Assembly (NCBI GenBank): GCA_032586195.1
Contig: JAWHQP010000010.1
Span: 1 to 64,000, forward strand
Source of the DNA: JAWHQP01 sp032586195
GTDB taxonomy: Bacteria > Pseudomonadota > Gammaproteobacteria > Enterobacterales > Pasteurellaceae
Reading direction: 5' to 3'
DNA length: 64,000 nt
How positions within the stretch are numbered: position 1 is the first letter of the stretch; every line of letters starts with the position of its first letter. Below, one piece after another: positions 17,739-27,075 of this stretch. The notes under the pieces are model-generated. The model saw nothing but the letters and a program-made list of their open reading frames with translations. It was not told the origin of the DNA and did not search any database. The position numbers and the translations under genes were made by a program.

Positions 17739-18198
17739 AAATCACTCTTTATCTTATATTTCAAAATATTTGTTCAAACCGATGTTTATTCTATCAAACA
17801 TTTCATAACGGTTGCGATACATTGAACGCCTTTATCTCCGAATTTAACGCAAATTTTTTCGCTCAACTTTCAAGCAGATACGTCAATAACTGCAACTATC
17901 CGATTCAGGATATATAAAAGTGCGGTGCTGAAATTCCGAGTTTTAACCGGCCACTCGTTACACTTCGACAAATTTCAATGAATATGTCCCTTTTCAACAG
18001 AATTATTTTTATAAAAATTAAATTTCAAATAACTCGGATCCAGCCGAATTTTGTACGAAAAATAATTTTTTACAGCCGAACAAAGCAATCAAATTTCAAT
18101 TCACTCTTGTTATTCTTTAATCCGAAGTTTAACAGGATGTTGTTAGTTGTTTATCCCCTTCTTATTTTCACCATCTCTCAATATAAGGAGAATTTATT
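17739..18198. other. 460-base divergent intergenic region cmk / arcB
   Basis: The region holds one extended USS (17918-17926 core) followed by a GAGTTTT block and an AT-rich stretch before arcB. No RNA gene, credible Arg box or protein was found; an 84-codon frame at 17978 has no ribosome site or recognisable product and overlaps arcB. The arcB ribosome site TAAGGAG is at 18184-18190. Confidence 0.6.
17918..17926 (+). repeat. DNA uptake signal (USS), extended form
   Basis: Exact AAGTGCGGT followed by GCTGAAATTCC and then GAGTTTT. It lies in the cmk/arcB divergent region and has no inverted partner nearby. Confidence 0.88.
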
Positions 18199-19203
18199 AT
18201 GGCATTTAATCTTCATAACCGTCATCTATTAAGTCTGGTTAATCATTCCGAACGTGAAATCAAATTCTTACTGGAATTATCCCGAGATCTCAAAAAAGCG
18301 AAATACGCCGGTACCGAACAGCCCCAACTGAAAGGGAAAAATATTGCGCTCATTTTCGAAAAAACCTCCACCCGCACGCGTTGTGCATTTGAAGTGGCCG
18401 CTTACGATCAGGGGGCACGTGTTACCTATATTGATCCGAATTCATCTCAGATTGGTCACAAGGAAAGCATGAAAGATACCGCCCGTGTATTGGGCAGAAT
18501 GTATGACGCGATTGAATACCGTGGTTTTAAACAAAGTGTCGTCAACGAATTAGCCGAATATGCCGGGGTTCCCGTTTTTAACGGATTAACCGATGAATTT
18601 CACCCGACGCAGATGCTGGCGGATGTACTGACCATGATAGAAAACTGCGACAAGCCGCTTAGTGAGATTAGCTACATGTACATTGGTGACGCGCGCAACA
18701 ACATGGGAAATTCTCTACTTCTGATCGGCGCGAAATTAGGTATGGACGTTCGGATATGCGGGCCTAAATCCTTACTTCCCGAAGCCGAACTGGTACGGCT
18801 ATGCGAAGGTTTTGCCCGGCAAAGCGGAGCGCGTATCACAGTAACCGATGACATTGATAAAGCTGTAAAAGGGGTGGATTTCGTACATACCGACGTGTGG
18901 GTTTCTATGGGAGAACCGCTCGAAAGCTGGGGACAACGTATTGATCTGTTAATGCCTTACCAAGTTACACCTGAGCTAATGAAACGCGCCCGGAATCCGA
19001 AAGTGAAATTTATGCACTGCCTGCCCGCGTTCCACAATAGCGAAACCAAAATAGGTCGTCAGATTGCAGAAAAATATCCTCAACTCGCCAATGGTATTGA
19101 AGTCACCGAAGACGTATTCGAATCACCGATGAATATTGCTTTTGAACAAGCGGAAAACCGCATGCATACGATTAAAGCGGTGATGGTCGCCAGTCTAGCT
19201 TAA
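18199..19203 (+). CDS. arcB: Ornithine carbamoyltransferase, probably catabolic
   Basis: Interconverts citrulline plus phosphate with ornithine plus carbamoyl phosphate. The 334 residues carry the carbamoyl-phosphate motif STRTRC (about 57), FHPTQ, the YIGDARNNMGNS segment, DVWVSMGE and the ornithine-loop HCLPAFHN. It starts after TAAGGAG and lies 14 bases before the carbamate kinase gene, which argues for ATP-yielding citrulline breakdown rather than arginine synthesis. No arginine deiminase gene accompanies it. An anabolic ArgF role remains possible, since argG is nearby. Confidence 0.93.
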   Translation: MAFNLHNRHLLSLVNHSEREIKFLLELSRDLKKAKYAGTEQPQLKGKNIALIFEKTSTRTRCAFEVAAYDQGARVTYIDPNSSQIGHKESMKDTARVLGRMYDAIEYRGFKQSVVNELAEYAGVPVFNGLTDEFHPTQMLADVLTMIENCDKPLSEISYMYIGDARNNMGNSLLLIGAKLGMDVRICGPKSLLPEAELVRLCEGFARQSGARITVTDDIDKAVKGVDFVHTDVWVSMGEPLESWGQRIDLLMPYQVTPELMKRARNPKVKFMHCLPAFHNSETKIGRQIAEKYPQLANGIEVTEDVFESPMNIAFEQAENRMHTIKAVMVASLA

Positions 19204-19217
19204 CTTGAGGAATTGAT

Positions 19218-20147
19218 ATGAGAATTGTTATTGCACTAGGGGGAAATGCCCTGCTTAAACGGGGAGAACCGCTCTCTGCGGAAAATCAGCGTCAGAACGT
19301 TCGTATCGCTTGTGAGCAAATCGCTAAAATTTATACCGATAACGAATTAGTCATCACCCACGGTAATGGTCCTCAAGTAGGATTGCTGGCATTGCAGGGA
19401 GCTGCATATAAAGACGTTTCGACTTATCCGTTAGACGTATTAGGCGCCGAATCCGTCGGCATGATCGGCTATATGATTCAGCAGGAATTAGGAAATTTGG
19501 TACCGTTTGAAGTACCGTTCGCCACGTTGCTCTCTCAGGTTGAAGTGGATAAAGACGATCCCGCTTTTTCTCATCCGACAAAACCTATCGGCCCTGTTTA
19601 TACTAAAGAGGAAGCAGAGAAACTCATGACTGAGAAGGGCTGGTCAATAGCCCGCGACGGAGATAAGTATCGTCGGGTTGTTCCCAGCCCGTTACCGAAA
19701 CGTATCTTTGAAATACGTCCCGTCGAATGGCTGCTAGAAAAGGGCAGTATTGTGATTTGCGCCGGCGGAGGCGGCATTCCGACTTATTACGATGATCAGC
19801 ATAATCTTCACGGCGTGGAGGCGGTCATTGATAAAGATCTGTGCTCGGCATTATTAGCCGCCAATATAAAAGCGGAACTGCTTATTATTGCCACCGATGT
19901 TTCCGCGGTTTTTGTCGATTGGGGAAAACCGACACAAAAAGCCATTGCGTTCGCCAACCCTGAAAGTATCGGCAAAATGAATTTTGCCGCGGGCTCTATG
20001 GGGCCAAAAGTGCAAGCCGCGATTAATTTTGTGCAGGAAACTGGCCGCGATGCCGTTATCGGTTCTTTATCCGACATAGTTGACATCGTCAAAGGTAAAG
20101 CAGGCACAAGAATTACAAATAAGGTATCTGATATTGAATACTTTTAA
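19218..20147 (+). CDS. arcC: Carbamate kinase
   Basis: Uses carbamoyl phosphate to make ATP, CO2 and ammonia. The 309 residues show the amino-acid-kinase fold: IALGGNALLKRGEPL start, ITHGNGPQVGLLALQ, CAGGGGIPTYYDD and the AGSMGPKVQAAINFV C-terminal motif. It follows arcB closely with a TTGAGGAA ribosome site, and a hairpin lies after its stop. Confidence 0.96.
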   Translation: MRIVIALGGNALLKRGEPLSAENQRQNVRIACEQIAKIYTDNELVITHGNGPQVGLLALQGAAYKDVSTYPLDVLGAESVGMIGYMIQQELGNLVPFEVPFATLLSQVEVDKDDPAFSHPTKPIGPVYTKEEAEKLMTEKGWSIARDGDKYRRVVPSPLPKRIFEIRPVEWLLEKGSIVICAGGGGIPTYYDDQHNLHGVEAVIDKDLCSALLAANIKAELLIIATDVSAVFVDWGKPTQKAIAFANPESIGKMNFAAGSMGPKVQAAINFVQETGRDAVIGSLSDIVDIVKGKAGTRITNKVSDIEYF

Positions 20148-20152
20148 ACTAT

Positions 20153-20192
20153 AGGGATATATCTGGCCGTAAGGATATATCCTTAATTTTTT
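20153..20192 (+). terminator. Hairpin between arcC and the carrier gene
   Basis: GGATATATC (20155-20163) pairs with GATATATCC (20174-20182) with a 10-base loop, followed by TTAATTTTTT. It fits an intrinsic terminator or attenuator that lowers carrier expression relative to arcBC. Confidence 0.65.
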
Positions 20193-20215
20193 CGTTGAAA
20201 AACAAGGAGTTCTTT

Positions 20216-21732
20216 ATGTCCACGAAGAAACATTTTAAATTTCCCACCGCGTTTACCATCTTATTTGCAATACTGATTATTGTTATCGGGCTGACATGGA
20301 TTATTCCCGCCGGTTCCTATGCAAAATTAACATACAATTCCGGCACGGATAAATTTATCGTAAAACCTATCAACAACCCGATAAAATTCTACCCGCCACA
20401 AAAGAGTCTCTTGATAATCTAAATATAAAAATCAAATTATCCAACTTCACGGAAGGCGTTATCAGAAAGCCTGTGGCAATACCGGGGTCTTATCAGCGGG
20501 TGGAACAAAATCCGAAAGGATTAAAGGATATCGCCATCAGTATGGTAATGGGTACGATTGAGGCCGCCGATGTAATGGTATTTATCTTTGTATTGGGAGG
20601 AATGATTGGCGTCATCAACAAAACAGGTTCGTTTAATGCCGGGCTGTCGGCATTAGCCAAAAGAACCAAAGGGAACGAGTTCCTCATTGTTTTCAGCGTT
20701 TGCGTTCTTATGGCTTTAGGCGGTACCACCTGCGGTATTGAAGAAGAGGCTGTGGCATTCTATCCTATCTTAGCCCCCGTTTTTATTGCATTAGGCTACG
20801 ACGCCATTGTCTGTGTGGGCGCTATTTTCCTTGCCTCATCTATGGGAACGGCATTTTCCACCATCAATCCGTTTTCCGTCGTTATCGCCTCCAATGCGGC
20901 CGGAATTCAGTTTACCGAAGGTATTACATTCCGTGCTATCGGTTTGGTTATTGGTTCTGCCGCCGTCATCACATACTTGTACCGGTACTGTAAAAAACTG
21001 AAAGCATCCCCTACTTTTTCATATGTTTATGAAGAGAGAGAAGAATTTATACAACGCTACACCAAAAACTACGATCCTAATAATATTCTTAAATTCACTA
21101 TACACAGAAAAATTATTTTAACGATTTTCTGTATCGCGTTTCCTATTATGATTTGGGGCGTAATGGTCGGCGGTTGGTGGTTCCCACAAATGGCGGCGTC
21201 TTTCCTGACGTTAACCATTATCATTATGTTTATTTCCAAACTGTCCGAAGAAGAAATCATTAATGCCTTTACCAGCGGTGCCGCCGAATTAGTCGGGGTA
21301 TCACTCATCATCGGTTTGGCTCGGGGTGTTAATTTAGTATTAGATGAAGGAATGATTTCCGACACGATTTTAGCCTATATGTCGGATTCCGTAGCGGGCA
21401 TGCCCGTCACACTATTCGTTCTGGCACAATTGGTCGTATTCGTTTTCCTCGGCTTATTCGTTCCGTCTTCTTCCGGTCTGGCCGTATTATCCATGCCGAT
21501 TATGGCTCCGCTGGCCGATGCCGTCGGTATTCCCCGTCACATTGTGGTTTCGGCTTACAACTGGGGGCAATACGCCATGCTATTCCTGGCACCGACAGGA
21601 TTAGTATTAGTCACCTTACAAATGCTTAATATTCCGTTTAATAAATGGGTGAAATTTATCCTGCCAATGATTGGAGTATTGCTCGTCGTCGGCGCCATAC
21701 TGCTTGTAATTCAGGTTCAGATGTATACTTGA
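20216..21732 (+). pseudogene. YfcC/ArcD-type basic amino-acid carrier (C4-dicarboxylate anaerobic carrier family), frameshifted
   Basis: The start (ATG after AAGGAG) opens a frame whose product begins MSTKKHFKFPTAFTILFAIL and ends at a stop at 20420-20422. The next frame, open from 20353 through 21732, continues the same protein: LPATKESLDNLNIKIKLSNF, then PVAIPGSYQRV and about 11 membrane segments with GGTTCGIEEEAVAFYP and LFVPSSSGLAVL. Inserting one A in the run at 20362-20365 joins the halves into about 505 residues. The carrier would exchange arginine or citrulline for ornithine in the arc cluster. A shorter product from GTG at 20473 would lack the first helix. Confidence 0.82.
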
Positions 21733-21744
21733 GAGCTCGCCAAG

Positions 21745-21783
21745 AGGTTGCTATGAGACATAATTTCTTTATGGCAACCTTTT
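21745..21783 (+). terminator. Probable terminator after the carrier gene
   Basis: AGGTTGC (21745-21751) and GCAACCT (21774-21780) pair across a 22-base loop and are followed by TTTTATCT. Confidence 0.5.
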
Positions 21784-21816
21784 ATCTAGTAATGACCAAA
21801 AGACAAAGGAGAGCCC

Positions 21817-22284
21817 ATGACAATGAATCTATTGGATAATATAGATACGCGAATTCTGCGAGCATTACAACAAAACGGTCGTTTGCAAAATAATGAATTG
21901 GCACAGAAAATCGGATTATCAAATTCAGCCTGTCTAAGACGAGTCAATCTTCTCGAACAAAAAGGAATTATTAATAAATATGTCGCTATTCTCGAGCCTA
22001 AAAAACTGAATTGTAATCTGACTGTTTACGTTCTGGGTTCTTTCTTTGAAGAAGATCTAAAACTGAGGGAACGTTTTATTTTTGAAATGAAATTTATTCC
22101 GCAAGTAACAGAATGTCATTTAATGGCGGGAGATTATGACTTTATCGTCAAATTACAGGTTGCTGACATTGATGAATTTTATGCCTACAAAAAACGATAC
22201 TTCACTAAAGAATTAGGTGTCAAAAACCTGAAATCCGAAATCAGTTTAAAAACCGTTAAAAATACGACTGAACTTCCTCTCTAA
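21817..22284 (+). CDS. Lrp/AsnC-family transcriptional regulator
   Basis: The 155-residue protein has the N-terminal HTH (about 8-60: NIDTRILRALQQNGRLQNNELAQ, LSNSACLRRVNLLEQKGII) and a C-terminal RAM ligand domain (about 70-145, with VTECHLMAGDYDFIVKLQVAD). Its ATG follows AAGGAG by 6 bases. Placement directly after arcB-arcC-carrier suggests an amino-acid-responsive regulator of that cluster; this is inference. It is convergent with argG. Confidence 0.88.
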   Translation: MTMNLLDNIDTRILRALQQNGRLQNNELAQKIGLSNSACLRRVNLLEQKGIINKYVAILEPKKLNCNLTVYVLGSFFEEDLKLRERFIFEMKFIPQVTECHLMAGDYDFIVKLQVADIDEFYAYKKRYFTKELGVKNLKSEISLKTVKNTTELPL

Positions 22285-22346
22285 CGATCCGCCTGATATA
22301 TAAAAATACCGCACTCCGAACACACCTGCCGCCAAGCCGGATTCAA

Positions 22347-22355
22347 AAGTGCGGT
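22347..22355 (+). repeat. DNA uptake signal (USS), extended form
   Basis: Exact AAGTGCGGT followed by GTCAAAATTTC and GAGTTTTTTT, placed between the convergent Lrp gene and argG. A degenerate inverted copy (ACCGCACTCC, 22309-22318) lies 29 bases away, so the two can form a weak stem. Confidence 0.85.
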
Positions 22356-22377
22356 GTCAAAATTTCGAGTTTTTTTA

Positions 22378-23715
22378 TCAGTCTTTATTATTTAACTGAA
22401 GAACCACCGAATCTTTATCCGCGGTTAATAACCCCGCTTTAGCATACACGCCCAATTTGCCGCGGGTATCCACGATATCCAAATTACGCATGGTTAGCTG
22501 CCCGATACGATCGATCGGATCAAACGGCGCATTTTCCACTTTTTCCATGCTCAGACGCTCAGCGGCATAAGTCAGATTCGGCGATTCGGTGTTTAAAATG
22601 GAATAATCATTACCACGACGCAGTTCAAGGGTCACCTCACCCGTAACGGCACGAGCGACCCAGCGTTGCGCGGTTTCACGTAACATTAACGCCTGCGGAT
22701 CAAACCAACGGCCCTGATACAGCAAACGGCCCAAACGCAAACCGTTAATGCGGTATTGTTCAATGGTATCTTCGTTGTGAATACCGGTAACCAAACGTTC
22801 GTAAGCGATATGGAATAACGCCATTCCCGGCGCTTCATAGATGCCGCGGGATTTGGCTTCAATGATACGGTTTTCGATTTGGTCGGACATACCCAGACCG
22901 TGACGGCCGCCGATACGGTTTGCTTCCAAAAATAAATCCACCACGTTGTCAAAGGTTTTGCCGTTTAACGCCACCGGCACGCCTTCTTCAAAACGCACGG
23001 TAACGGTTTCCGCTTCCACTTTAACGTTTTCATCCCAGAACGCTACGCCCATAATCGGTTTCACAATTTTAATGCCGGTACTTAATTCTTCCAAATCTTT
23101 AGCTTCATGGGTGGCGCCAAGCATATTAGAATCGGTCGAATAGGCTTTTTCTACCGACATTTTATAATCAAAACCATTGGCAATTAGGAATTGAGACATT
23201 TCAAAACGGCCGCCCAATTCATCGATAAATTGTTGATCTAACCAAGGTTTATAAATTTTCAGATTCGGATTGGTTAATAAACCGTAACGATAGAAACGTT
23301 CAATATCATTACCTTTGAAGGTTGAGCCGTCGCCCCAGATATTCACGTTATCTTCCTTCATCGCCGCCACTAACATTGTGCCCGTTACCGCGCGGCCTAA
23401 CGGAGTAGTATTGAAATAGGTCACACCGCCAGTGGAAACATGAAACGCGCCGGCCTGAATTGCCGCAATGCCTTCGTGCGCTAACTGAGTACGGCAATCG
23501 ATTAAACGGGCGTTTTCCGCTCCGTATTCCATCGCTTTACGCGGAATGGCATTGTAATCGTCTTCATCCGGCTGACCAAGATTTGCCGTGTAAGCGTAAG
23601 GCACTGCGCCTTTCTGACGCATCCACAATAATGCGGCACTCGTGTCTAAACCGCCTGAAAATGCGATACCAACTTTTTGTCCTTTGGGAAGATGTTGTAG
23701 GATTGTATTTGACAT
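22378..23715 (-). CDS. argG: Argininosuccinate synthase
   Basis: Joins citrulline and aspartate with ATP. The 445 residues match the longer E. coli-type enzyme (447). The N-terminal ATP-pyrophosphatase loop reads GIAFSGGLDTSAALLWM (about 17-33), followed by STGGVTYFNTTPLGRAV and the WGDGSTFKGNDIERFYRYG block. The frame stays open for 119 codons upstream, but the start MSNTILQHLP with AGGAAT ribosome site is the family start. Citrulline made or spared by arcB could feed this enzyme. Confidence 0.95.
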   Translation of the reverse strand: MSNTILQHLPKGQKVGIAFSGGLDTSAALLWMRQKGAVPYAYTANLGQPDEDDYNAIPRKAMEYGAENARLIDCRTQLAHEGIAAIQAGAFHVSTGGVTYFNTTPLGRAVTGTMLVAAMKEDNVNIWGDGSTFKGNDIERFYRYGLLTNPNLKIYKPWLDQQFIDELGGRFEMSQFLIANGFDYKMSVEKAYSTDSNMLGATHEAKDLEELSTGIKIVKPIMGVAFWDENVKVEAETVTVRFEEGVPVALNGKTFDNVVDLFLEANRIGGRHGLGMSDQIENRIIEAKSRGIYEAPGMALFHIAYERLVTGIHNEDTIEQYRINGLRLGRLLYQGRWFDPQALMLRETAQRWVARAVTGEVTLELRRGNDYSILNTESPNLTYAAERLSMEKVENAPFDPIDRIGQLTMRNLDIVDTRGKLGVYAKAGLLTADKDSVVLQLNNKD

Positions 23716-23800
23716 AGGTAATTCCTGTATTCGATATGTTTGAACGTTATTTTTGCAAGATTGCAAAATCCGCATATTATTCATGAAAATGAACGGATTT

Positions 23801-24643
23801 TCAACCGCCCGGGCCGGTTCTTTCGGTGAAATCGTCCGGATCGGGATATTGATAGATAAAACCCAACTCCCGACAGATCTTATTACCCTGCACAATGCGT
23901 TTGACATCGTTATCAGTCGTCTGAAAGTGCGGTGCCGACAAAGCGAGTTTTTTCGCCATCCGCCTATAATACGCCGCCCGGACGGGATGATTGGGCGCGA
24001 CCAAATGATATAGTCTGCGGGCGCCCGACGTTTCCAGCAATAACTGAATGGCCCGCACGCAATCGTCCACATGAACCAAATTCACCGGCACATTGCCGTC
24101 CGGCAAATTCCGCTTACCCGCCAAATGCACCACGGGATGACGATCCTCGCCCACCAAACCCGCCAGACGGAGAATATCCACATCAATATCCCGTAAATTC
24201 AACAACCTTTGTTCAATTTCCAGCAACGCTTTGCCTACATCGTTATCAGGCTGAGGCAACGAATCTTCGTTGAACTCGCCGCCGACATTAGGAAAAACCG
24301 AAACGGAACTGATAAAAATAATGTGATTGACGCTGAACAGCAACGCCTCGCTGACAAGATTCCGTATGCTTTGCACGTAATCGCGCGGGCTGAAAAAATA
24401 CCGGCTCGGCGGAATATTAATCACCAACGCCTCCGCCGCCAGCAAAGCCGCCATGTCGTCGGGATCGGCATTCAGCTCCGGGGTCAGTTCCAAATGATAG
24501 GCCTGAATCCGCTCCAGCCGCATTTGTTCGACGCCCTCATGGGTGCGCTTGCTGCCTTTCACATCCCATCCCATCTGGCGTAAATGACGGGCCAACGGAT
24601 AACCCAGCCAGCCCAGACCTACAATTGCAACGGATTTCATCAT
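23801..24643 (-). CDS. YeeZ-like NAD(P)-binding epimerase/SDR family protein
   Basis: The 280-residue protein opens with a Rossmann dinucleotide motif (VAIVGLGWLGYPLARHLRQMG) and keeps segments seen in E. coli YeeZ, such as GSKRTHEGVEQMR, DILRLAGLVGEDRHPV, NLVHVDDCVRAI and a C-terminal RELGFIYQYPDP. The catalytic activity of YeeZ is not established. The gene follows the methyltransferase gene by 4 bases. One exact USS (23925-23933) lies inside it. Confidence 0.82.
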   Translation of the reverse strand: MMKSVAIVGLGWLGYPLARHLRQMGWDVKGSKRTHEGVEQMRLERIQAYHLELTPELNADPDDMAALLAAEALVINIPPSRYFFSPRDYVQSIRNLVSEALLFSVNHIIFISSVSVFPNVGGEFNEDSLPQPDNDVGKALLEIEQRLLNLRDIDVDILRLAGLVGEDRHPVVHLAGKRNLPDGNVPVNLVHVDDCVRAIQLLLETSGARRLYHLVAPNHPVRAAYYRRMAKKLALSAPHFQTTDNDVKRIVQGNKICRELGFIYQYPDPDDFTERTGPGG

Positions 24644-24647
24644 GTTC

Positions 24648-25253
24648 CTACCGTTTTTTCGTTAAAATGATATGCTGCATTAATCGTGCAAAATAAAATT
24701 TACGGTGAACAATTTCAACCGGAAGCCCTTGCAGCAAAGGCGCGACTTGCAGATTAATCGAGGTTGCCAAACGACGGGTAAGCACGTTTAAGCCTTTCCG
24801 CCATAACGGAGCCGTTTTATCATCCGGTAAAAATTTATCCCAAATGGAAATTCGGCCGCCCGGTTTAACGATCCGCACCGCTTCGTCAAGCAATACCTGC
24901 GGCTGATCCGTGACCGCCAGAATCAAATGTAACAGCACGAGATCCTGCGAATCGTCCGCCAGCCCCGAATATTCCGCTCTGCCCTGCTGGAAATGAATGT
25001 GCGAAAAATGAAGTTCCGCCGCCCGCCGCTCGGCTTTGCGCAGCATAGCACCGGAAAAATCCGCGGCAACAATCCGGCTGTTCGCGGGCAAAAACGACAA
25101 ATCCGCTCCCGTACCGCAGCCGGCAATATAAATCTGTTGCGGCGCCGTGCCCGGAGACAAGTGCTGAAACACATCCTGCCGCTGCGTTTGCAGGGTTTTT
25201 ATCAGAGGATTATAGAAAACACTATAAATATCCCAGCTCGTTGCATTTGTCAT
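24648..25253 (-). CDS. Class I SAM-dependent methyltransferase
   Basis: The 201 residues show a SAM-binding fold: IYIAGCGTGADLSFLP (motif I, about 51-66), ADFSGAMLRKAERRA, and VKPGGRISIWDKFLP (post-motif II). It resembles UbiE-like small-molecule methyltransferases, but the substrate cannot be assigned. Start chosen at MTNATSWDIYS. It is coupled with the YeeZ-like gene. Confidence 0.82.
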   Translation of the reverse strand: MTNATSWDIYSVFYNPLIKTLQTQRQDVFQHLSPGTAPQQIYIAGCGTGADLSFLPANSRIVAADFSGAMLRKAERRAAELHFSHIHFQQGRAEYSGLADDSQDLVLLHLILAVTDQPQVLLDEAVRIVKPGGRISIWDKFLPDDKTAPLWRKGLNVLTRRLATSINLQVAPLLQGLPVEIVHRKFYFARLMQHIILTKKR

Positions 25254-25276
25254 GGTTTTCTTCTTCTCTCATAAAA

Positions 25277-25285
25277 AAGTGCGGT
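25277..25285 (+). repeat. DNA uptake signal (USS), extended form
   Basis: Exact AAGTGCGGT followed by GCTGAAAAACG and GAGTTTT. It abuts the right end of the IS remnant. Confidence 0.88.
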
Positions 25286-25307
25286 GCTGAAAAACGGAGT
25301 TTTGATC

Positions 25308-25455
25308 TGTCCAAAACTTAGACCGTTTAACCAAAGGATTGAGAACGATATTGTATCGGACTTAATCTTTTTAATTTTAGCCGAATCCTATCATAATTGT
25401 AATAAACAATGTAGTCATTGACTGCCCGCTCAATCTCATCCACCGTTTTAAATTA
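25308..25455 (-). mobile_element. Remnant of an IS3-family (IS150-like) transposase
   Basis: On the minus strand 25327-25452 encodes KTVDEIERAVNDYIVYYN and DRIRLKLKRLSPIQYRSQSF followed by TAA. This is the typical C-terminal end of IS3-family OrfB transposases (YYN..R.Q..LKG.SP.QYR). An in-frame stop lies immediately upstream and no further transposase sequence is present. GTCTAAGTTTTGGACAGATC at 25306-25325 (minus strand) resembles an IS150-type right terminal repeat. The element is a non-functional relic. Confidence 0.8.
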
Positions 25456-25765
25456 TGTTTGAATTAATAAAAACAAGACCTGTTAATGCGTCGGATTCCG
25501 AAGAAAATCGCGGCAAGACGTTCACGAGACGTATTGCCAAGCATAATGTAACGCCCTAACCTATTAATTTTTTTGAGCAAAGTCACAAAATGAATATAAT
25601 TTTATTACTTTTATGAGGTTAACTAAGCATAATACCCGTTACGCAATATAAGACCAATAATTTCAAGGGGGCTACTTAACTGCATTTCAGTCAAAACATA
25701 CAATCAGATACATTACCGATCAACTCTGCTTTTAACTTTTCATTCATTAACCTAAGGAACTTACT
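25456..25765. other. Non-coding stretch between IS remnant and the DcuC-family gene
   Basis: No protein is supported. A short minus-strand frame around 25485-25550 (reading like MLGNTSRERLAAIFFGIRR) has no recognisable family and may be further relic DNA. A CRP-like site lies at 25572-25587. The ribosome site of the DcuC-family gene is AAGGAA before 25766. Confidence 0.5.
25572..25587. promoter_or_regulatory. Possible CRP site upstream of the DcuC-family gene
   Basis: TTTGAGCAAAGTCACA matches TGTGA-N6-TCACA at nine of ten consensus positions. It lies about 180 bases upstream of the start codon. Confidence 0.45.
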
Positions 25766-27058
25766 ATGTCTATTTTTAACTCAATCGTTGCTATTATCGG
25801 CATTATCGCGGCGATTTATTTACTTGTAAGAAAATATGAAACCCGGACGGTGTTAATCGGTATCGGGTTATTAATGTCAATCATCACTTTTCACCCGATG
25901 GAGGCATTAGACGCCTTTGCCAAAAGCATGACATCGGGCGGGCTCATTATGGCAATTTGTTCCAGTATGGGTTTTGCTTATGTCATGAAATACACCCAAT
26001 GTGATACACATCTTGTGCATTTGCTGACTAAGCCGTTAAGCGGATTAAAATTTTTCTTAATCCCTATCGCGACCATTATTACATTCTTTATTAATATTGC
26101 CATTCCGTCCGCTGCCGGCTGTGCGGCCGCAGTAGGGGCAACGCTCATTCCGGTATTAAAAAGTGCTGGAGTTCGTCCAGCTACCGCTGGTGCAGCAATT
26201 TTAGCGGGTACATTCGGTTCTATGATGAGTCCGGGTTCGTCTCATTCTGCAATGATTAGTGAAATGTCCGGCTTAACCATTACTGAAGTCAATCTCGCCC
26301 ACGCACCTTATACCATGATTGCTGGTGCAATCGGTGCAGTGATTTTAACGCTGTTGGCTATCGTCTTTAAAGACTATGGCGAAACACACCGTCAGGCCTA
26401 TTTAGCAGAAAACCAAGATTCAGAAACAAAATTTGCTAAAGTGAATATTCTTTTTGCCCTTGCGCCTCTTCTTCCTCTTATCATTTTAGTCATCGGCGGC
26501 ACTTCTCTACAACAAATCGAATGGCTACAATGGACCAAAATGGGCGTGCCGCAAGCAATGTTAATCGGTGCAATTTATGCCTTAATTGTGACAAGAATTT
26601 CCCCGGCGAAAATTACCGATGAATTTTTCAACGGAATGGGAAATTCCTACGCCAACGTATTAGGCATTATTATCGCCGCCAGCGTGTTCGTTGCTGGTCT
26701 CGAATCTACCGGAGCCATTGATTCCGCTATTGAATTTCTCAAAAGCTCCAACGAATTTGTTCGTTGGGGAGCCACAATCGGCCCGTTCTTAATGGGCGTT
26801 GTAACAGGCTCCGGTGACGCTGCGGCTATCGCGTTTAATACTGCGGTGACACCGCATGCCGTAGAATTGGGGTATTCTCATCTTAATCTAGGCATGGCGG
26901 CGGCCATTGCCGGAGCAATCGGTCGTACCGCATCACCTATCGCAGGTGTGACCATCGTTTGTGCTGGATTGGCTATGGTCAGCCCGGTAGAAATGATTAA
27001 ACGTACCGCTCCCGGCATGATTCTCGCCACCCTATTCCTTGCTTTATTTATGCTGTAA
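25766..27058 (+). CDS. DcuC-family anion carrier
   Basis: The 430-residue membrane protein has about 12 hydrophobic segments. It shares with E. coli DcuC the GSGDAAAIAFNTAVTPH loop (DcuC: TTGSGNAPFYAF) and the end GRTASPIAGVTIVCAGLA...SPVEMIKRTAPG. DcuC exports or exchanges succinate and other C4-dicarboxylates under anaerobiosis. Here the adjacent M20 amidohydrolase suggests the substrate could instead be an N-acyl or aminobenzoyl amino acid. Substrate not determinable from sequence. Confidence 0.85.
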   Translation: MSIFNSIVAIIGIIAAIYLLVRKYETRTVLIGIGLLMSIITFHPMEALDAFAKSMTSGGLIMAICSSMGFAYVMKYTQCDTHLVHLLTKPLSGLKFFLIPIATIITFFINIAIPSAAGCAAAVGATLIPVLKSAGVRPATAGAAILAGTFGSMMSPGSSHSAMISEMSGLTITEVNLAHAPYTMIAGAIGAVILTLLAIVFKDYGETHRQAYLAENQDSETKFAKVNILFALAPLLPLIILVIGGTSLQQIEWLQWTKMGVPQAMLIGAIYALIVTRISPAKITDEFFNGMGNSYANVLGIIIAASVFVAGLESTGAIDSAIEFLKSSNEFVRWGATIGPFLMGVVTGSGDAAAIAFNTAVTPHAVELGYSHLNLGMAAAIAGAIGRTASPIAGVTIVCAGLAMVSPVEMIKRTAPGMILATLFLALFML

Positions 27059-27075
27059 AAATAAGTGAAATTTAG

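Noticed and set aside
17978..18232. 84-codon frame overlapping the start of arcB
   Set aside because: No ribosome site, no recognisable domain, AT-driven composition, and it overlaps the well-supported arcB start.
23716..24072. Upstream 119-codon extension of argG
   Set aside because: It overlaps the YeeZ-like gene in another frame, has no argG homology, and the start at 23715 has a ribosome site and the family N-terminus.
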